Shown here in pieces: positions 8,333 to 17,456 of a stretch of 64,000 bases of DNA. This DNA comes from an uncultured Prevotella sp. (GTDB taxonomy: Bacteria; Bacteroidota; Bacteroidia; Bacteroidales; Bacteroidaceae): contig ONLG01000001.1 in the NCBI GenBank assembly GCA_900318625.1, forward strand, positions 1 through 64,000. The letters run 5' to 3'. Both the position numbers and the translations under genes were made by a program. Below the pieces are notes generated by a model that did not search any database, was not told the origin of the DNA, and saw nothing but the letters and a program-made list of their open reading frames with translations. Within the stretch, counting starts at the first letter, position 1. Every line of letters begins with the position of its first letter.

Positions 8333-9886
8333 ATGAAACTTTGGACCGACGACGAGCTCGCCCAGCTGCTTTCCCACAACATCTTCCACCTGATTTCCGA
8401 GACTGCCGACAGCCTCGGACTGGAGTGCTACGTGGTGGGAGGCTACGTGCGCGACCTCTTTCTCGAACGCCCTTCCAAGGACATCGACGTGGTGGTAGTG
8501 GGCAGCGGCATAGCCCTGGCCAAGGCCCTGAAGAAGCGTTTGGGCCACAAGGCACACTTAGCAGTGTTCCGCAATTTCGGGACAGCGCAGCTGACAGTAG
8601 CCCCCACCAACCTCCCCCCACTGGGGGAGGCTAACGGCAACCCCAATCTCGGGACTGAACAGATTGAAGAGCCGCCAATGACAGACGGGCAAGCTACCAA
8701 AGCCTCCCCTATTGGGGGGAGGTTGGAGGGTGCTCCCATAGAAGTTGAGTTTGTCGGCGCACGCAAGGAAAGCTACGACCGCACCTCGCGCAAGCCGCAC
8801 GTGGAGGACGGAACCCTCGAAGACGACCAGAACCGCCGCGACTTCACCATCAACGCCATGGCCATCTGCCTCAACAAAGACCGCTACGGCGAGCTTGTTG
8901 ACCCGTTCGACGGCATCTACGACCTCGAGGACGGCATCATAAGGACTCCCCTCGACCCCGACATCACATTCTCCGACGACCCTCTGCGCATGATGCGCTG
9001 CGTGAGGTTTGCCACACAGCTGCGCTTCGACATCGAGCGCGAGACACGCGAGGCCCTCTCGCGCAACGCCCACAGGCTCGACATCGTGAGCCGCGAGCGC
9101 ATAGCCGACGAGCTCAACAAAATCATGCTTTCGCCACGCCCGAGCATCGGCATCTACGACCTCTACGAGGCGCAGCTGCTCGAACGCCTGCTGCCAGAGC
9201 TCACCAAGCTCGACATCGTGGAGACCCGAAACGGACGGGCACACAAAAACAACTTCTACCACACGCTCGAAGTGCTCGACAACGTGGCCCGGCAGTCGGA
9301 CAATCTGTGGCTCAGATGGGCCGCCCTGCTCCACGACATTGGCAAGCCCAAGTCGAAACGGTGGGAACCGCCGCAGGGATGGACATTCCACAACCACAAC
9401 TACATCGGGGCGAAAATGGTGCCCGAGATTTTCCGCAGGCTCAAACTGCCGCAAGACGGCAAGATGCGCTACGTGCAGAAACTCGTCGACCTGCACATGC
9501 GACCTATCGTGATAGCCGACCAGGAAGTGACCGACAGCGCAGTCAGAAGGCTAATCAACGATGCCGGCGACGACATCGACGACCTTATGACCTTGTGCGA
9601 GGCCGACATAACAAGCAAGAACGAGGTGCGCAAAGCGCGCTTCCTCGACAACTTCCGCATAGTTAGGGAGAAGCTCGCCGCACTGAAGGAGAAGGACTTC
9701 AAGCGCCTGCTGCAACCCGTAATCGACGGCAACGAAATCATGCAGATGTTCAATCTGAAGCCCTCGGCTGAGGTAGGGCTGCTGAAGAAAGCCATGAAGG
9801 ATGCGGTGCTCGACAACAGCGTGCCCAACGAACGCGAGCCGCTGATGGCCCTTCTGCAAGCCAAGGCCAAGGAAATGGGACTCTAA
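8333..9886 (+). CDS. cca: CCA-adding tRNA nucleotidyltransferase with HD domain
   Basis: Adds or repairs the 3' CCA end of tRNA. The 517-residue class II enzyme has the head domain YVVGGYVRDLFLERPSKDIDVVV (G-G-x-VRD and DxD), VEFVGARKESY, the RRDFTINAM block, DDPLRMMRCVRFA and the arginine-rich ERIADELNKI. A C-terminal HD phosphohydrolase domain follows (LLHDIGKPKS). Residues about 90-134 are an insertion not expected in the family: GTAQLTV should run almost directly into EVEFVGARKE. That segment is coded by a palindromic element (8601-8733) and reads without stops. The gene has its own promoter box. Function is probably kept, because all catalytic motifs remain. Confidence 0.95.
   Translation: MKLWTDDELAQLLSHNIFHLISETADSLGLECYVVGGYVRDLFLERPSKDIDVVVVGSGIALAKALKKRLGHKAHLAVFRNFGTAQLTVAPTNLPPLGEANGNPNLGTEQIEEPPMTDGQATKASPIGGRLEGAPIEVEFVGARKESYDRTSRKPHVEDGTLEDDQNRRDFTINAMAICLNKDRYGELVDPFDGIYDLEDGIIRTPLDPDITFSDDPLRMMRCVRFATQLRFDIERETREALSRNAHRLDIVSRERIADELNKIMLSPRPSIGIYDLYEAQLLERLLPELTKLDIVETRNGRAHKNNFYHTLEVLDNVARQSDNLWLRWAALLHDIGKPKSKRWEPPQGWTFHNHNYIGAKMVPEIFRRLKLPQDGKMRYVQKLVDLHMRPIVIADQEVTDSAVRRLINDAGDDIDDLMTLCEADITSKNEVRKARFLDNFRIVREKLAALKEKDFKRLLQPVIDGNEIMQMFNLKPSAEVGLLKKAMKDAVLDNSVPNEREPLMALLQAKAKEMGL
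8601..8733. repeat. Palindromic element inserted in frame inside cca
   Basis: Bounded by a perfect 13-base inverted repeat, CCAACCTCCCCCC (8607-8619) and GGGGGGAGGTTGG (8714-8726). Each end also forms its own small hairpin (CTCCCCC-n4-GGGGGAG near 8613-8629; CCTCCCC-n3-GGGGGG near 8703-8719). It encodes about 45 Pro/Gly/Asn-rich residues in frame with the enzyme. Confidence 0.75.
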
Positions 9887-9936
9887 AAAGTTGTTAAATC
9901 ATAGCAGCAATTCATTTTCCATTAAAGAATAAGTGG

Positions 9937-9944
9937 TAATTTTG
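9937..9944 (+). promoter_or_regulatory. Probable -7 element of the efflux operon
   Basis: TAATTTTG matches TAnnTTTG and lies 69 bases before the adaptor gene. The -33 region (TTTT near 9915-9918) is weak. It is the only good candidate between cca and the operon. Confidence 0.5.
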
Positions 9945-10012
9945 TACTTTGAAAACTCTACATGCGTCGTTGGGTTTTCAGCCAGAAGGATAATGCTAAT
10001 AATAAATAAGGT

Positions 10013-11254
10013 ATGAAAAAGAACAAGATCATGTTGTTTGCAGCATTAGCTGCCTTGCTCCTTACGGGATGCGGAAAGAAGAACCAGCGTCCCAACTTTG
10101 GCGATAACGAATATCCAGTGATTGCCGTTGGAGCCCAGAACGCACAGTTGCAAACCACCTATCCAGCAACAATCAAAGGTATTCAGGACGTAGAAATCCG
10201 CCCGAAAGTGTCTGGCTTCATCACCCGTCTTGCCGTGCAAGAGGGTCAGGCCGTAGGCAAGGGCCAGCTGCTGTTCGTAGTAGACAACGAGACTTTTGCC
10301 GCAGCAGTGCGCCAGGCAGAGGCTGCCGTGAAGCAGGCACAGGCATCGGTGGCATCGGCTGAAGCCCAACTCGCCACAGCCACGCTGACCTATCAGAACA
10401 GCGAAAACCTCTTTAAGAACAAGGTAATAGGCAACTACGAGCTGCAGACAGCAAAAAACACTATGGAAACGGCCCGCGCACAGGTGCAGCAGACTAAGTC
10501 GGCAGTGGCATCGGCACAGGCTGCGCTGGCCAACGCACGCCAGAACCTGAACTTCTGCTACGTTACTGCGCCCACTGCCGGCGTGGTTGGCAACCTGCCC
10601 TACAAGCAGGGAGCCCTCGTAAGCCCCTCTTCGACACCTGCCGTGACAACCGTTTCAAACATCAGCACAGTGGAAGTGTACTTCTCAATGACTGAGAAAG
10701 ACATCCTGGCAATGACTAAGAACGCCGGCGGAATGAAGGCTGCTGTGAGCGCATACCCCCCTGTGAAGCTGCGTCTGGCCGACGGCACCGACTACCGCCA
10801 CACCGGTACGGTGACAAAAGTGAGCGGACTGATTGACCCCGCCACAGGCTCTGTATCGATGATAGCACGCTTCCCCAACCCCGACCACCTGCTCAAGAGC
10901 GGCGGCTCAGGCTCGATCATCGTTCCGAAGACCGCAAACAACTCTATCATTATCCCCCAGTCGCTCACCGCACAGGTGCAGGACAAAATCTTCGTCTACA
11001 AAGTTGACGGACAGAACAAGGTTCACTACACCGAGATCACCGTCAGCCCCAACAACGACGGCAAGAGCTTCATCGTCACCAGCGGCCTGAAAGTGGGCGA
11101 CAAGATAGTCTCGGCAGGCATCACCAAGCTCAACGACGGCATGGAAATAAAACCCATCACCGAGGCTCAGTACCAGAAGAAAATCAAGGAAGCCGAGAAA
11201 CTGGGCGAGAACCAGGCCGATGCAGCCAAGCTGAAGAAGGCTCTCGGAATGTAA
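10013..11254 (+). CDS. RND efflux periplasmic adaptor (AcrA/MexA family lipoprotein)
   Basis: A 413-residue membrane-fusion protein linking the inner-membrane RND pump to the outer-membrane channel. The N terminus is a lipoprotein signal (MKKNKIMLFAALAALLLTGCGKK; lipid on the Cys of LTGC). It then has the lipoyl/barrel-sandwich hairpin halves (VEIRPKVSGFITRLAVQEGQAVGKGQLLFVVD and NLNFCYVTAPTAGVVG), an alpha-hairpin rich in A/Q (about 92-175), and the beta-barrel and membrane-proximal domains (GTVTKVSGLIDPATGSVSMIARFPNP). It is first of three efflux genes on the same strand; the pump starts 33 bases later. Confidence 0.95.
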   Translation: MKKNKIMLFAALAALLLTGCGKKNQRPNFGDNEYPVIAVGAQNAQLQTTYPATIKGIQDVEIRPKVSGFITRLAVQEGQAVGKGQLLFVVDNETFAAAVRQAEAAVKQAQASVASAEAQLATATLTYQNSENLFKNKVIGNYELQTAKNTMETARAQVQQTKSAVASAQAALANARQNLNFCYVTAPTAGVVGNLPYKQGALVSPSSTPAVTTVSNISTVEVYFSMTEKDILAMTKNAGGMKAAVSAYPPVKLRLADGTDYRHTGTVTKVSGLIDPATGSVSMIARFPNPDHLLKSGGSGSIIVPKTANNSIIIPQSLTAQVQDKIFVYKVDGQNKVHYTEITVSPNNDGKSFIVTSGLKVGDKIVSAGITKLNDGMEIKPITEAQYQKKIKEAEKLGENQADAAKLKKALGM

Positions 11255-11287
11255 CTTCACACCATTTGCTGATTAACGAATACAGTT

Positions 11288-14200
11288 ATGACATTTACAA
11301 CATTCATAAAACGCCCGGTGCTGTCGACCGTTATCTCGGTGCTGATGGTCATCCTGGGACTAATAGGATTGGTCACGCTGCCTATCGAGCAGTATCCTGA
11401 CATCGCGCCGCCTACCGTTGTGGTCTACACCACATATCAGGGAGCCGATGCCGAGACCGTCAAGAACTCTGTGCTCGCACCGCTCGAGGAGAGCATCAAC
11501 GGTGTGGAGAACATGACCTACATGACTTCGTCGGCCTCAAACTCAGGTTCGGCACAGATACAGATATACTTCCGTCAGGGCACCAACGCCGATATGTGTG
11601 CGGTGAACGTGCAGAACCGCGTGTCGCAGGCTCAGGCACTGCTGCCTGCCGAGGTTACGCGCGTCGGCGTGACGGTGATGAAGCGACAGACTTCGCAGGT
11701 TATCATGTACACGCTGACCTCCAAGAACGGAGAGTACGACGACGAGTTCCTCACCAACTATGCCAACATCAACATCGTTCCGGCCCTGAAGCGTGTCGAA
11801 GGTGTGGGCGACGTGCAGAGCCCGGGTATGAAAACATACGCCATGCGCATCTGGCTGAAGCCCGACGTGATGAAGCAATACGGGCTGATGCCTACCGACA
11901 TCAGCGCTGCTCTGGCCGAGCAGAACGTGGAAGCAGCTCCCGGTGCGTTCGGTGAGCAGAGCGACATGGCTTACGAATACAGTATGCGCTACACCGGTAG
12001 GCTGAAAACGGCTGAGGAGTTCGGCAATGTCATCATCACAAGCACGCAGACCGGACAGACCCTGAAGCTCAAGGACGTTGCCAAGATAGAGCTCGGCGGA
12101 CTGCAATACAGCGTGTCGATGCGCAACAACAACAAGCCGTCGTGTATGGGTATGGTGCAGCAGATTGCCGGCTCCAATGCCACATCGATTGCAGAAAAGT
12201 GTAAAGCTGTGCTCGAGGAGCAAGCCAAGAGCTTCCCTCCGGGCATGGAGTATAAGATCAACTACGACGTAACGGAGTTCCTCTTCGCCTCTATCGAGGA
12301 GGTGGTGAAGACGTTGTTCATCACGCTGGCACTGGTGTTCTTCGTGGTTTACATCTTCCTGCAGGACCTCCGCTCAACGCTTATCCCGCTGATAGCCGTT
12401 CCCGTGTCGCTCGTAGGTACGTTCTTCTTCCTTAGAATATTCGGCTTCTCCATCAACCTGCTCACGCTCTCGGCCTTGCTGCTGGCTATTGCCATCGTGG
12501 TCGACGATGCCATCGTGGTTGTCGAGGCCGTTCATGCCAAGCTCGACATGGGCTACAAGAAGTCGCTCACGGCTTCAATCGACGCGATGAACGAGATTTC
12601 GGGAGCCATCATCTCCATCACGCTCGTCATGGCGGCTGTGTTCGTGCCGGTATCGTTCATCGGCGGAACCAGCGGAACGTTCTATCGAGAGTTCGGTGTG
12701 ACGATGGCGGTGTCTATCTTCATATCGGCGCTCAACGCCCTGACCCTCTCGCCTGCCCTCTGCGCCATCTTCCTGAAGCCGCACAACGAGGACGGCAGCG
12801 AGAAGAAAATGTCGTTCGTTGACAGATGGCACACGTCGTTCAACGCCTCATACAACAAGATACAGGCTAAATACCGCAAGGGAGTGGAACGTCTGGTGCG
12901 CCGCCCAATCATTGCAGGCATACTGGTAGTAATAGGTATAGCCGGACTGGCCATCACCATGGCAACGACGAAGACGGGACTCGTGCCCGACGAGGACACC
13001 GGCACACTGTTCTGTACCATCTCGATGCCCCCGGCAACGAGTGCTCAGCGCACCCAGGAGGTCATAGACCAGGTAGATGCCATGCTGGCAAGCAACCCGG
13101 CGGTGAAGAGCCGCGAGCAGCTGCAGGGCTACAACTTCATTGCCGGTGCCGGTTCAGACCAGGCTACGTTCATCATCAAGCTCAAGCCTTTCGAGGAACG
13201 TGGCATAACCGAGGGCGCAATGGCTGTGCTGGGAATGATATACAAGCAGACCGCAAGCATCAAAGATGCCCAGATACTGGCTTTCGCACCGCCTATGGTG
13301 CAGGGATATTCGCTCTCCAACGGTCTGTCTATCGTGATGCAAGACCGCACGGGAGGCGACCTTAACAAGTTCTACGAAGTCACCACCAAGTATCTTGCCG
13401 AGCTTAACAAACGCCCCGAGATACAGATGGCACAGACATCTTACAACCCGAACTATCCGCAATACATGATAAACGTAGACGTTGCCAAGTGTAAGCAGGC
13501 CGGCATATCGCCCTCTTTAGTGCTCACAACGCTGCAAGGCTACTATGGTGGCTTGTATGCGTCGAACTTCAACGCCTACGGCAAGCTCTTCCGCGTTATG
13601 ATACAAGGCGACGTTGACAGCCGCAAGACTATCGAAGGAATGAGCAACATCTATGTGCGCACTCCCGGCGGCATGGCTCCCGTCAACGAGTTCTGCTCGC
13701 TGAAGCGCGTGTACGGCCCCGCCAACATCAACCGCTTCAACCTCTTCACGAGCATCAACGTGACGGCAACAGTCAACGACGGCTACTCGTCGGGTGAGGC
13801 TATCAAGGCCGTAGAGGAAGTTGCAAAGGACAATCTGCCGCAAGGCTACACCTACGAGTTCTCGGGTCTGACCCGTTCAGAGCAGGAGTCGAGCAACTCA
13901 ACGGCACTTATCTTCGTGCTCTGCCTTGTGTTCATCTACCTCATTCTGTCTGCGCAGTACGAGAGCTACATCCTTCCGCTGGCCGTTATCCTGTCGGTAC
14001 CGTTCGGATTGGCAGGCGCGTTCCTGTTCACTCAGCTCTCAGGACACAACAACGACATCTATATGCAGATTTCGCTTATCATGCTTATCGGTCTGCTTGC
14101 CAAGAATGCGATCCTTATTGTGCAGTTCGCCTTGGAGCGTCGACAGACTGGTATGGCTATCTCTTGGGCCGGAATACTCGGTGCCACGGCTCGTCTGCGC

Positions 14201-14488
14201 CCGATTCTGATGACCTCTCTGGCCATGATTATCGGTCTGCTGCCAATGTTGTGGCCCTTCGGTGTAGGTGCCAACGGCAACAACACACTGGGATATGCAG
14301 CTATCGGCGGTATGTTGATAGGTACCCTGTGCCAGGTATTCGTAGTTCCGGCACTGTTTGTGGTATTCCAGTCGCTGCAGGAGCGCTTCACTCCGATGGT
14401 ATTCGAGGACAATACCAATACCGATGTAGAGAGTGAGCTGGCCCAATATGCCCACGGACCTGCAAAGGAATATAAAATTGAGGAGTAA
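11288..14488 (+). CDS. RND multidrug efflux permease (AcrB/MexB family)
   Basis: A 1066-residue inner-membrane proton/drug antiporter of HAE1 type. It has the usual two repeats of six membrane helices, with TM1 in FIKRPVLSTVISVLMVILGLIGL, and the proton-relay pair of acidic residues in IAIVVDDAIVVVEAVH. Other family blocks include PDIAPPTVVVYTTYQGADAETV, GSNATSIA, FIFVLCLVFIYLILSAQYESY-type TM7 flanks and GLLAKNAILIVQFA. Length and motif order are normal. It lies between the adaptor and the TolC-like channel gene, forming a complete tripartite pump. Substrates cannot be read from sequence; drugs, bile salts or dyes are typical of the family. Confidence 0.97.
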   Translation: MTFTTFIKRPVLSTVISVLMVILGLIGLVTLPIEQYPDIAPPTVVVYTTYQGADAETVKNSVLAPLEESINGVENMTYMTSSASNSGSAQIQIYFRQGTNADMCAVNVQNRVSQAQALLPAEVTRVGVTVMKRQTSQVIMYTLTSKNGEYDDEFLTNYANINIVPALKRVEGVGDVQSPGMKTYAMRIWLKPDVMKQYGLMPTDISAALAEQNVEAAPGAFGEQSDMAYEYSMRYTGRLKTAEEFGNVIITSTQTGQTLKLKDVAKIELGGLQYSVSMRNNNKPSCMGMVQQIAGSNATSIAEKCKAVLEEQAKSFPPGMEYKINYDVTEFLFASIEEVVKTLFITLALVFFVVYIFLQDLRSTLIPLIAVPVSLVGTFFFLRIFGFSINLLTLSALLLAIAIVVDDAIVVVEAVHAKLDMGYKKSLTASIDAMNEISGAIISITLVMAAVFVPVSFIGGTSGTFYREFGVTMAVSIFISALNALTLSPALCAIFLKPHNEDGSEKKMSFVDRWHTSFNASYNKIQAKYRKGVERLVRRPIIAGILVVIGIAGLAITMATTKTGLVPDEDTGTLFCTISMPPATSAQRTQEVIDQVDAMLASNPAVKSREQLQGYNFIAGAGSDQATFIIKLKPFEERGITEGAMAVLGMIYKQTASIKDAQILAFAPPMVQGYSLSNGLSIVMQDRTGGDLNKFYEVTTKYLAELNKRPEIQMAQTSYNPNYPQYMINVDVAKCKQAGISPSLVLTTLQGYYGGLYASNFNAYGKLFRVMIQGDVDSRKTIEGMSNIYVRTPGGMAPVNEFCSLKRVYGPANINRFNLFTSINVTATVNDGYSSGEAIKAVEEVAKDNLPQGYTYEFSGLTRSEQESSNSTALIFVLCLVFIYLILSAQYESYILPLAVILSVPFGLAGAFLFTQLSGHNNDIYMQISLIMLIGLLAKNAILIVQFALERRQTGMAISWAGILGATARLRPILMTSLAMIIGLLPMLWPFGVGANGNNTLGYAAIGGMLIGTLCQVFVVPALFVVFQSLQERFTPMVFEDNTNTDVESELAQYAHGPAKEYKIEE

Positions 14489-14507
14489 CACCCGTAACTA
14501 TCAAACC

Positions 14508-15914
14508 ATGAAAAAGAGTAAAAACATAGTAATCATAGGTCTTGCAGCTGTTCTGCTGAGCAGCTGCAAGGCATACCATTCGCTCTACGACGAATACAAG
14601 AGGCCGCAGGTGAAGGCCGACAGCATTGTGCGCGACCCACTGCTCGACGATGCGATGCTTCACCAGACCGACACCGCCAGCTTCGGCAACCTGCCCTGGC
14701 GCAGCGTGTTCACCGACCCGCAGCTTCAGACAATCATTGAGAAGACCCTGCGCAACAACCCCAACCTGATCAATGCCGCACTGAATATCGACATGGCCGA
14801 GCAGCAACTGAAAATGGCTAAGCTGGCTTTCCTACCTTCGGTAGCTTTCGCCCCGCAAGGCTCGGTGTCGCATCTCGGAGCGTTCGAGCAGGGCAACAAG
14901 GCCACCCTTGCCTACTCATTGCCTATATCGGCATCGTGGACCATCGACCTCTTTGGCAACCTCCGCAGCCAGAAAAGAGCAGCACAGGCCGCCCTGCTGC
15001 AAACCAAGGACTACGAACTGACGGTGAAGACCAGCCTCATAAGCAACGTGGCTAACCTCTACTACACCCTCCTGATGCTCGACAAGCAGATGGAAATAGT
15101 GAAGAATATGCAGTCGCTGACCAAGGACACATGGGACATGATGAAGCTGCAGATGTCATTTGGCCGCGCTCGCTCGACGAGCGTACAGAGTGCCGAGGCT
15201 GCATACTATTCGGTGCTCACGCAAGACGCCGACCTGAAAGGACAGATACGCGAAGTTGAGAACTCGCTGTCGCTGCTCATGGGAGAGCCTGCCCACAGCA
15301 TAGCACGCGGCAAGCTCGAAGACCAGAGCCTGCCTTCGACATTCTCTACCGGCATAGGCTTGCAGCTGCTCAGCAACCGCCCAGACGTCCATGCCAACGA
15401 GATGGCACTGGCACAGTGCTTCTACGGCGTAGAGACTGCACGCTCACGCTTCTACCCATCGATAACCATCTCGCCCACGGGAGCCTTCACCAACAGCAAC
15501 GGATTGGTTAACCCTGGCAAGATACTGCTCTCCGTAATAGGACAACTCACCCAGCCCATCTTCGCACAAGGCAAGCTCGTGGCAGGCCTTCGCGTAGCCG
15601 AAGACCAGTACAAGCAGGCCTACAACACCTGGCAGAACTCCATTCTGACGGCTGGAAACGAAGTGAGCAACGCACTGGTGAAGTACAACTCCAGCGACGA
15701 GAAGAGCAAACTCGAGGAGAAGCGCATACAAGTGCTCAAGGCAAACGTAGAACACACTCAGATGCTCTACAAGCAGTCGTCGAGTTCTTACCTTGAGGTT
15801 ATCACCGCACAGCAGAGTCTGCTCAATGCCGAAATAGCCAAGGTGCAAGACGATTTCTCGAAGATGCAGGCCGTGGTAAACCTCTACTATGCTCTCGGAG
15901 GAGGCACCAAGTAA
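14508..15914 (+). CDS. TolC-like outer-membrane efflux channel (OprM/NodT family)
   Basis: A 468-residue outer-membrane factor lipoprotein. MKKSKNIVIIGLAAVLLSSCKAY gives a lipobox ending at the Cys of LSSC. Two OEP repeats follow, with NPNLINAALNIDMAEQQLKMAKLAFLPSVAFAP in the first and ARSRFYPSITISPTGAFTNSNG in the second, plus long heptad-rich helices. I chose the ATG at 14508 and not the in-frame start at 14433, because only the former gives a signal peptide and the latter would overlap the pump gene. It completes the efflux operon and is followed 41 bases later by lpxA. Confidence 0.95.
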   Translation: MKKSKNIVIIGLAAVLLSSCKAYHSLYDEYKRPQVKADSIVRDPLLDDAMLHQTDTASFGNLPWRSVFTDPQLQTIIEKTLRNNPNLINAALNIDMAEQQLKMAKLAFLPSVAFAPQGSVSHLGAFEQGNKATLAYSLPISASWTIDLFGNLRSQKRAAQAALLQTKDYELTVKTSLISNVANLYYTLLMLDKQMEIVKNMQSLTKDTWDMMKLQMSFGRARSTSVQSAEAAYYSVLTQDADLKGQIREVENSLSLLMGEPAHSIARGKLEDQSLPSTFSTGIGLQLLSNRPDVHANEMALAQCFYGVETARSRFYPSITISPTGAFTNSNGLVNPGKILLSVIGQLTQPIFAQGKLVAGLRVAEDQYKQAYNTWQNSILTAGNEVSNALVKYNSSDEKSKLEEKRIQVLKANVEHTQMLYKQSSSSYLEVITAQQSLLNAEIAKVQDDFSKMQAVVNLYYALGGGTK

Positions 15915-15955
15915 CAGAACACCAATCCACCCATCTAATCAACAAACAACAACTT

Positions 15956-16738
15956 ATGGCAAGCGAGATAAGTCCAAGAGCCGAAGTGTCGCCAAAGGCG
16001 AAGATCGGCAACAACTGCAAGATATTCCCCTTCGCCTATATCGAGGACGATGTAGAGATAGGCGACGGTTGCATAATCTTTCCTTTTGTGAGCATCCTCA
16101 ACGGAACACGCATGGGCAAGAGCAACAAGATACACCAGGGAGCGGTGATAGGAGCACTGCCGCAGGACTTCAACTTCCGCGGCGAGAAGAGCGAGCTCAT
16201 TATGGGCGACAACAACATCGTCCGCGAGAACGTGGTAATCAACCGTGCAACCCACACCGGCGGCCAGACAGTGATAGGCAACAAAAACTTCCTCATGGAA
16301 GGTGCTCACATCAGCCACGACACCAAGGTGGGCAATGCGTGCGTGTTCGGCTACGGCACCAAGATTGCAGGCGACTGCGAGATTGGCAACGGAGTAATCT
16401 ACAGCTCAAGCGTGATAGAAAATGCGGGCACCCGTGTGGGCAATGGCGCCATGATACAGGCCGGAACAACATTCTCGAAAGACGTTCCTCCATATATCAT
16501 AGCTGGCGGACAGCCTGTGGCATACGGTGGCGTGAACCGCACAATTTGCTCGGCCTACGGTATCTCCGACAAGGTGCTGAAGCACATCAGCAATGCTTAC
16601 CGCCTGGTGTTCCACGGACAGACCGACGTGTTCGATGCCTGCCGACAGATAGAAGAGCAGGTGCCAGAGTCTGAAGAGATACAAAACATTGTGAATTTCA
16701 TCAGAAATACTAAGCAAGGCATTATCACCAAGCTGTAA
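15956..16738 (+). CDS. lpxA: UDP-N-acetylglucosamine acyltransferase
   Basis: Transfers the first (R)-3-hydroxyacyl chain from acyl-ACP to UDP-GlcNAc in lipid A synthesis. The 260-residue protein is a left-handed beta-helix of hexapeptide repeats (ISPRAEVSPKAKIGNNCKI onwards), with the catalytic His in the HTGGQTVIGNKN / GAHISHDTKVG region and a C-terminal helical bundle (CSAYGISDKVLKHISNAYRLVF). LpxA of other Bacteroidales is often the fused LpxC/FabZ neighbour's partner, whereas here it follows the efflux operon on the same strand with 41 bases between. Intact. Confidence 0.93.
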   Translation: MASEISPRAEVSPKAKIGNNCKIFPFAYIEDDVEIGDGCIIFPFVSILNGTRMGKSNKIHQGAVIGALPQDFNFRGEKSELIMGDNNIVRENVVINRATHTGGQTVIGNKNFLMEGAHISHDTKVGNACVFGYGTKIAGDCEIGNGVIYSSSVIENAGTRVGNGAMIQAGTTFSKDVPPYIIAGGQPVAYGGVNRTICSAYGISDKVLKHISNAYRLVFHGQTDVFDACRQIEEQVPESEEIQNIVNFIRNTKQGIITKL

Positions 16739-16766
16739 TTTCTGAAAGGAAGAACACCGTTTATTA

Positions 16767-16806
16767 AAAGAAACGCACTTGTAAAAAAGAGCGTTTCTTT
16801 TTTTTT
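16767..16806 (+). terminator. Terminator after lpxA
   Basis: Perfect 10-base arms AAAGAAACGC (16767-16776) and GCGTTTCTTT (16791-16800) with a long T-tract to 16806. It lies between convergent transcription units. Confidence 0.85.
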
Positions 16807-16964
16807 CGTCGTTTCTGACTGGAAACGGGGCGGTTTTCCTGATTTTGCCACTATCGTCGGGAATGGCCAAACAACCGGGGGGGAGGTCTAAAAAAACAGA
16901 GATTACAATATCGAAAAATACCGATAACGCTTATTTCCTTCAAAAACAAAAACTTTCATAGTGC

Positions 16965-17456
16965 TTATCTCAATATCATCATGGCTTTTTCATCCTTATG
17001 TTTTGCCGCCTCCTGCATCCAGTACTCTTCCTTGGCAACATCTATCGCAGTACCTAATCCGTAGCGATAGCAGGCGGCCAACAACCGCATGGCTGTGCCG
17101 CATCTGAACTGCTCCTCATCGGCTGCCTTCTTCAAATACTCAAAGGCTTTGGCATAGTCCTTCTTCAAGTATCTTCCATAGTAATACATCTCGCCGATGT
17201 AGCTACACGCTGATGACTTCCAATCTTGCGGCATGGTGAGATAACGATAAGCCTGGCCGTAATCTTGCCCAACCCCTTCACCCTTAACGTAGCATACTCC
17301 CAAGTTATGCTGCGCTTCGGCATATCCCTGCTCAGCCGCCTTTCTCCACCATTTCACGGCTTCAGCATGGTTCTGCCCAACCCCATCACCAAAAAAGTAG
17401 ATCTCTCCTAAGGCGAACTGTGTAGATGCGTCGCCTCCATTTTTCTTTATTCTGTT
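16965..17456 (-). pseudogene. 5'-truncated Sel1-repeat gene copy
   Basis: The open frame starts directly at the end of the upstream Sel1 gene and has no ATG. Its Sel1 content begins near 17438 (GGDASTQFALGEIYFFGDGVGQ) and continues WWRKAAEQGYAEAQHNLGVCYVKGEG to a tail LLAACYRYGLG...EEYWMQEAAK. That tail is a paralogue of the last 45 residues of the neighbouring Sel1 protein. The signal peptide and first repeats are missing. The likeliest history is unequal recombination between tandem copies leaving a 3' fragment. A weak alternative is a -1 slip on the AAAA near 17455-17458 that would fuse both frames. A GTG at 17357 could start a 130-residue product but has no supporting context. Confidence 0.6.
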
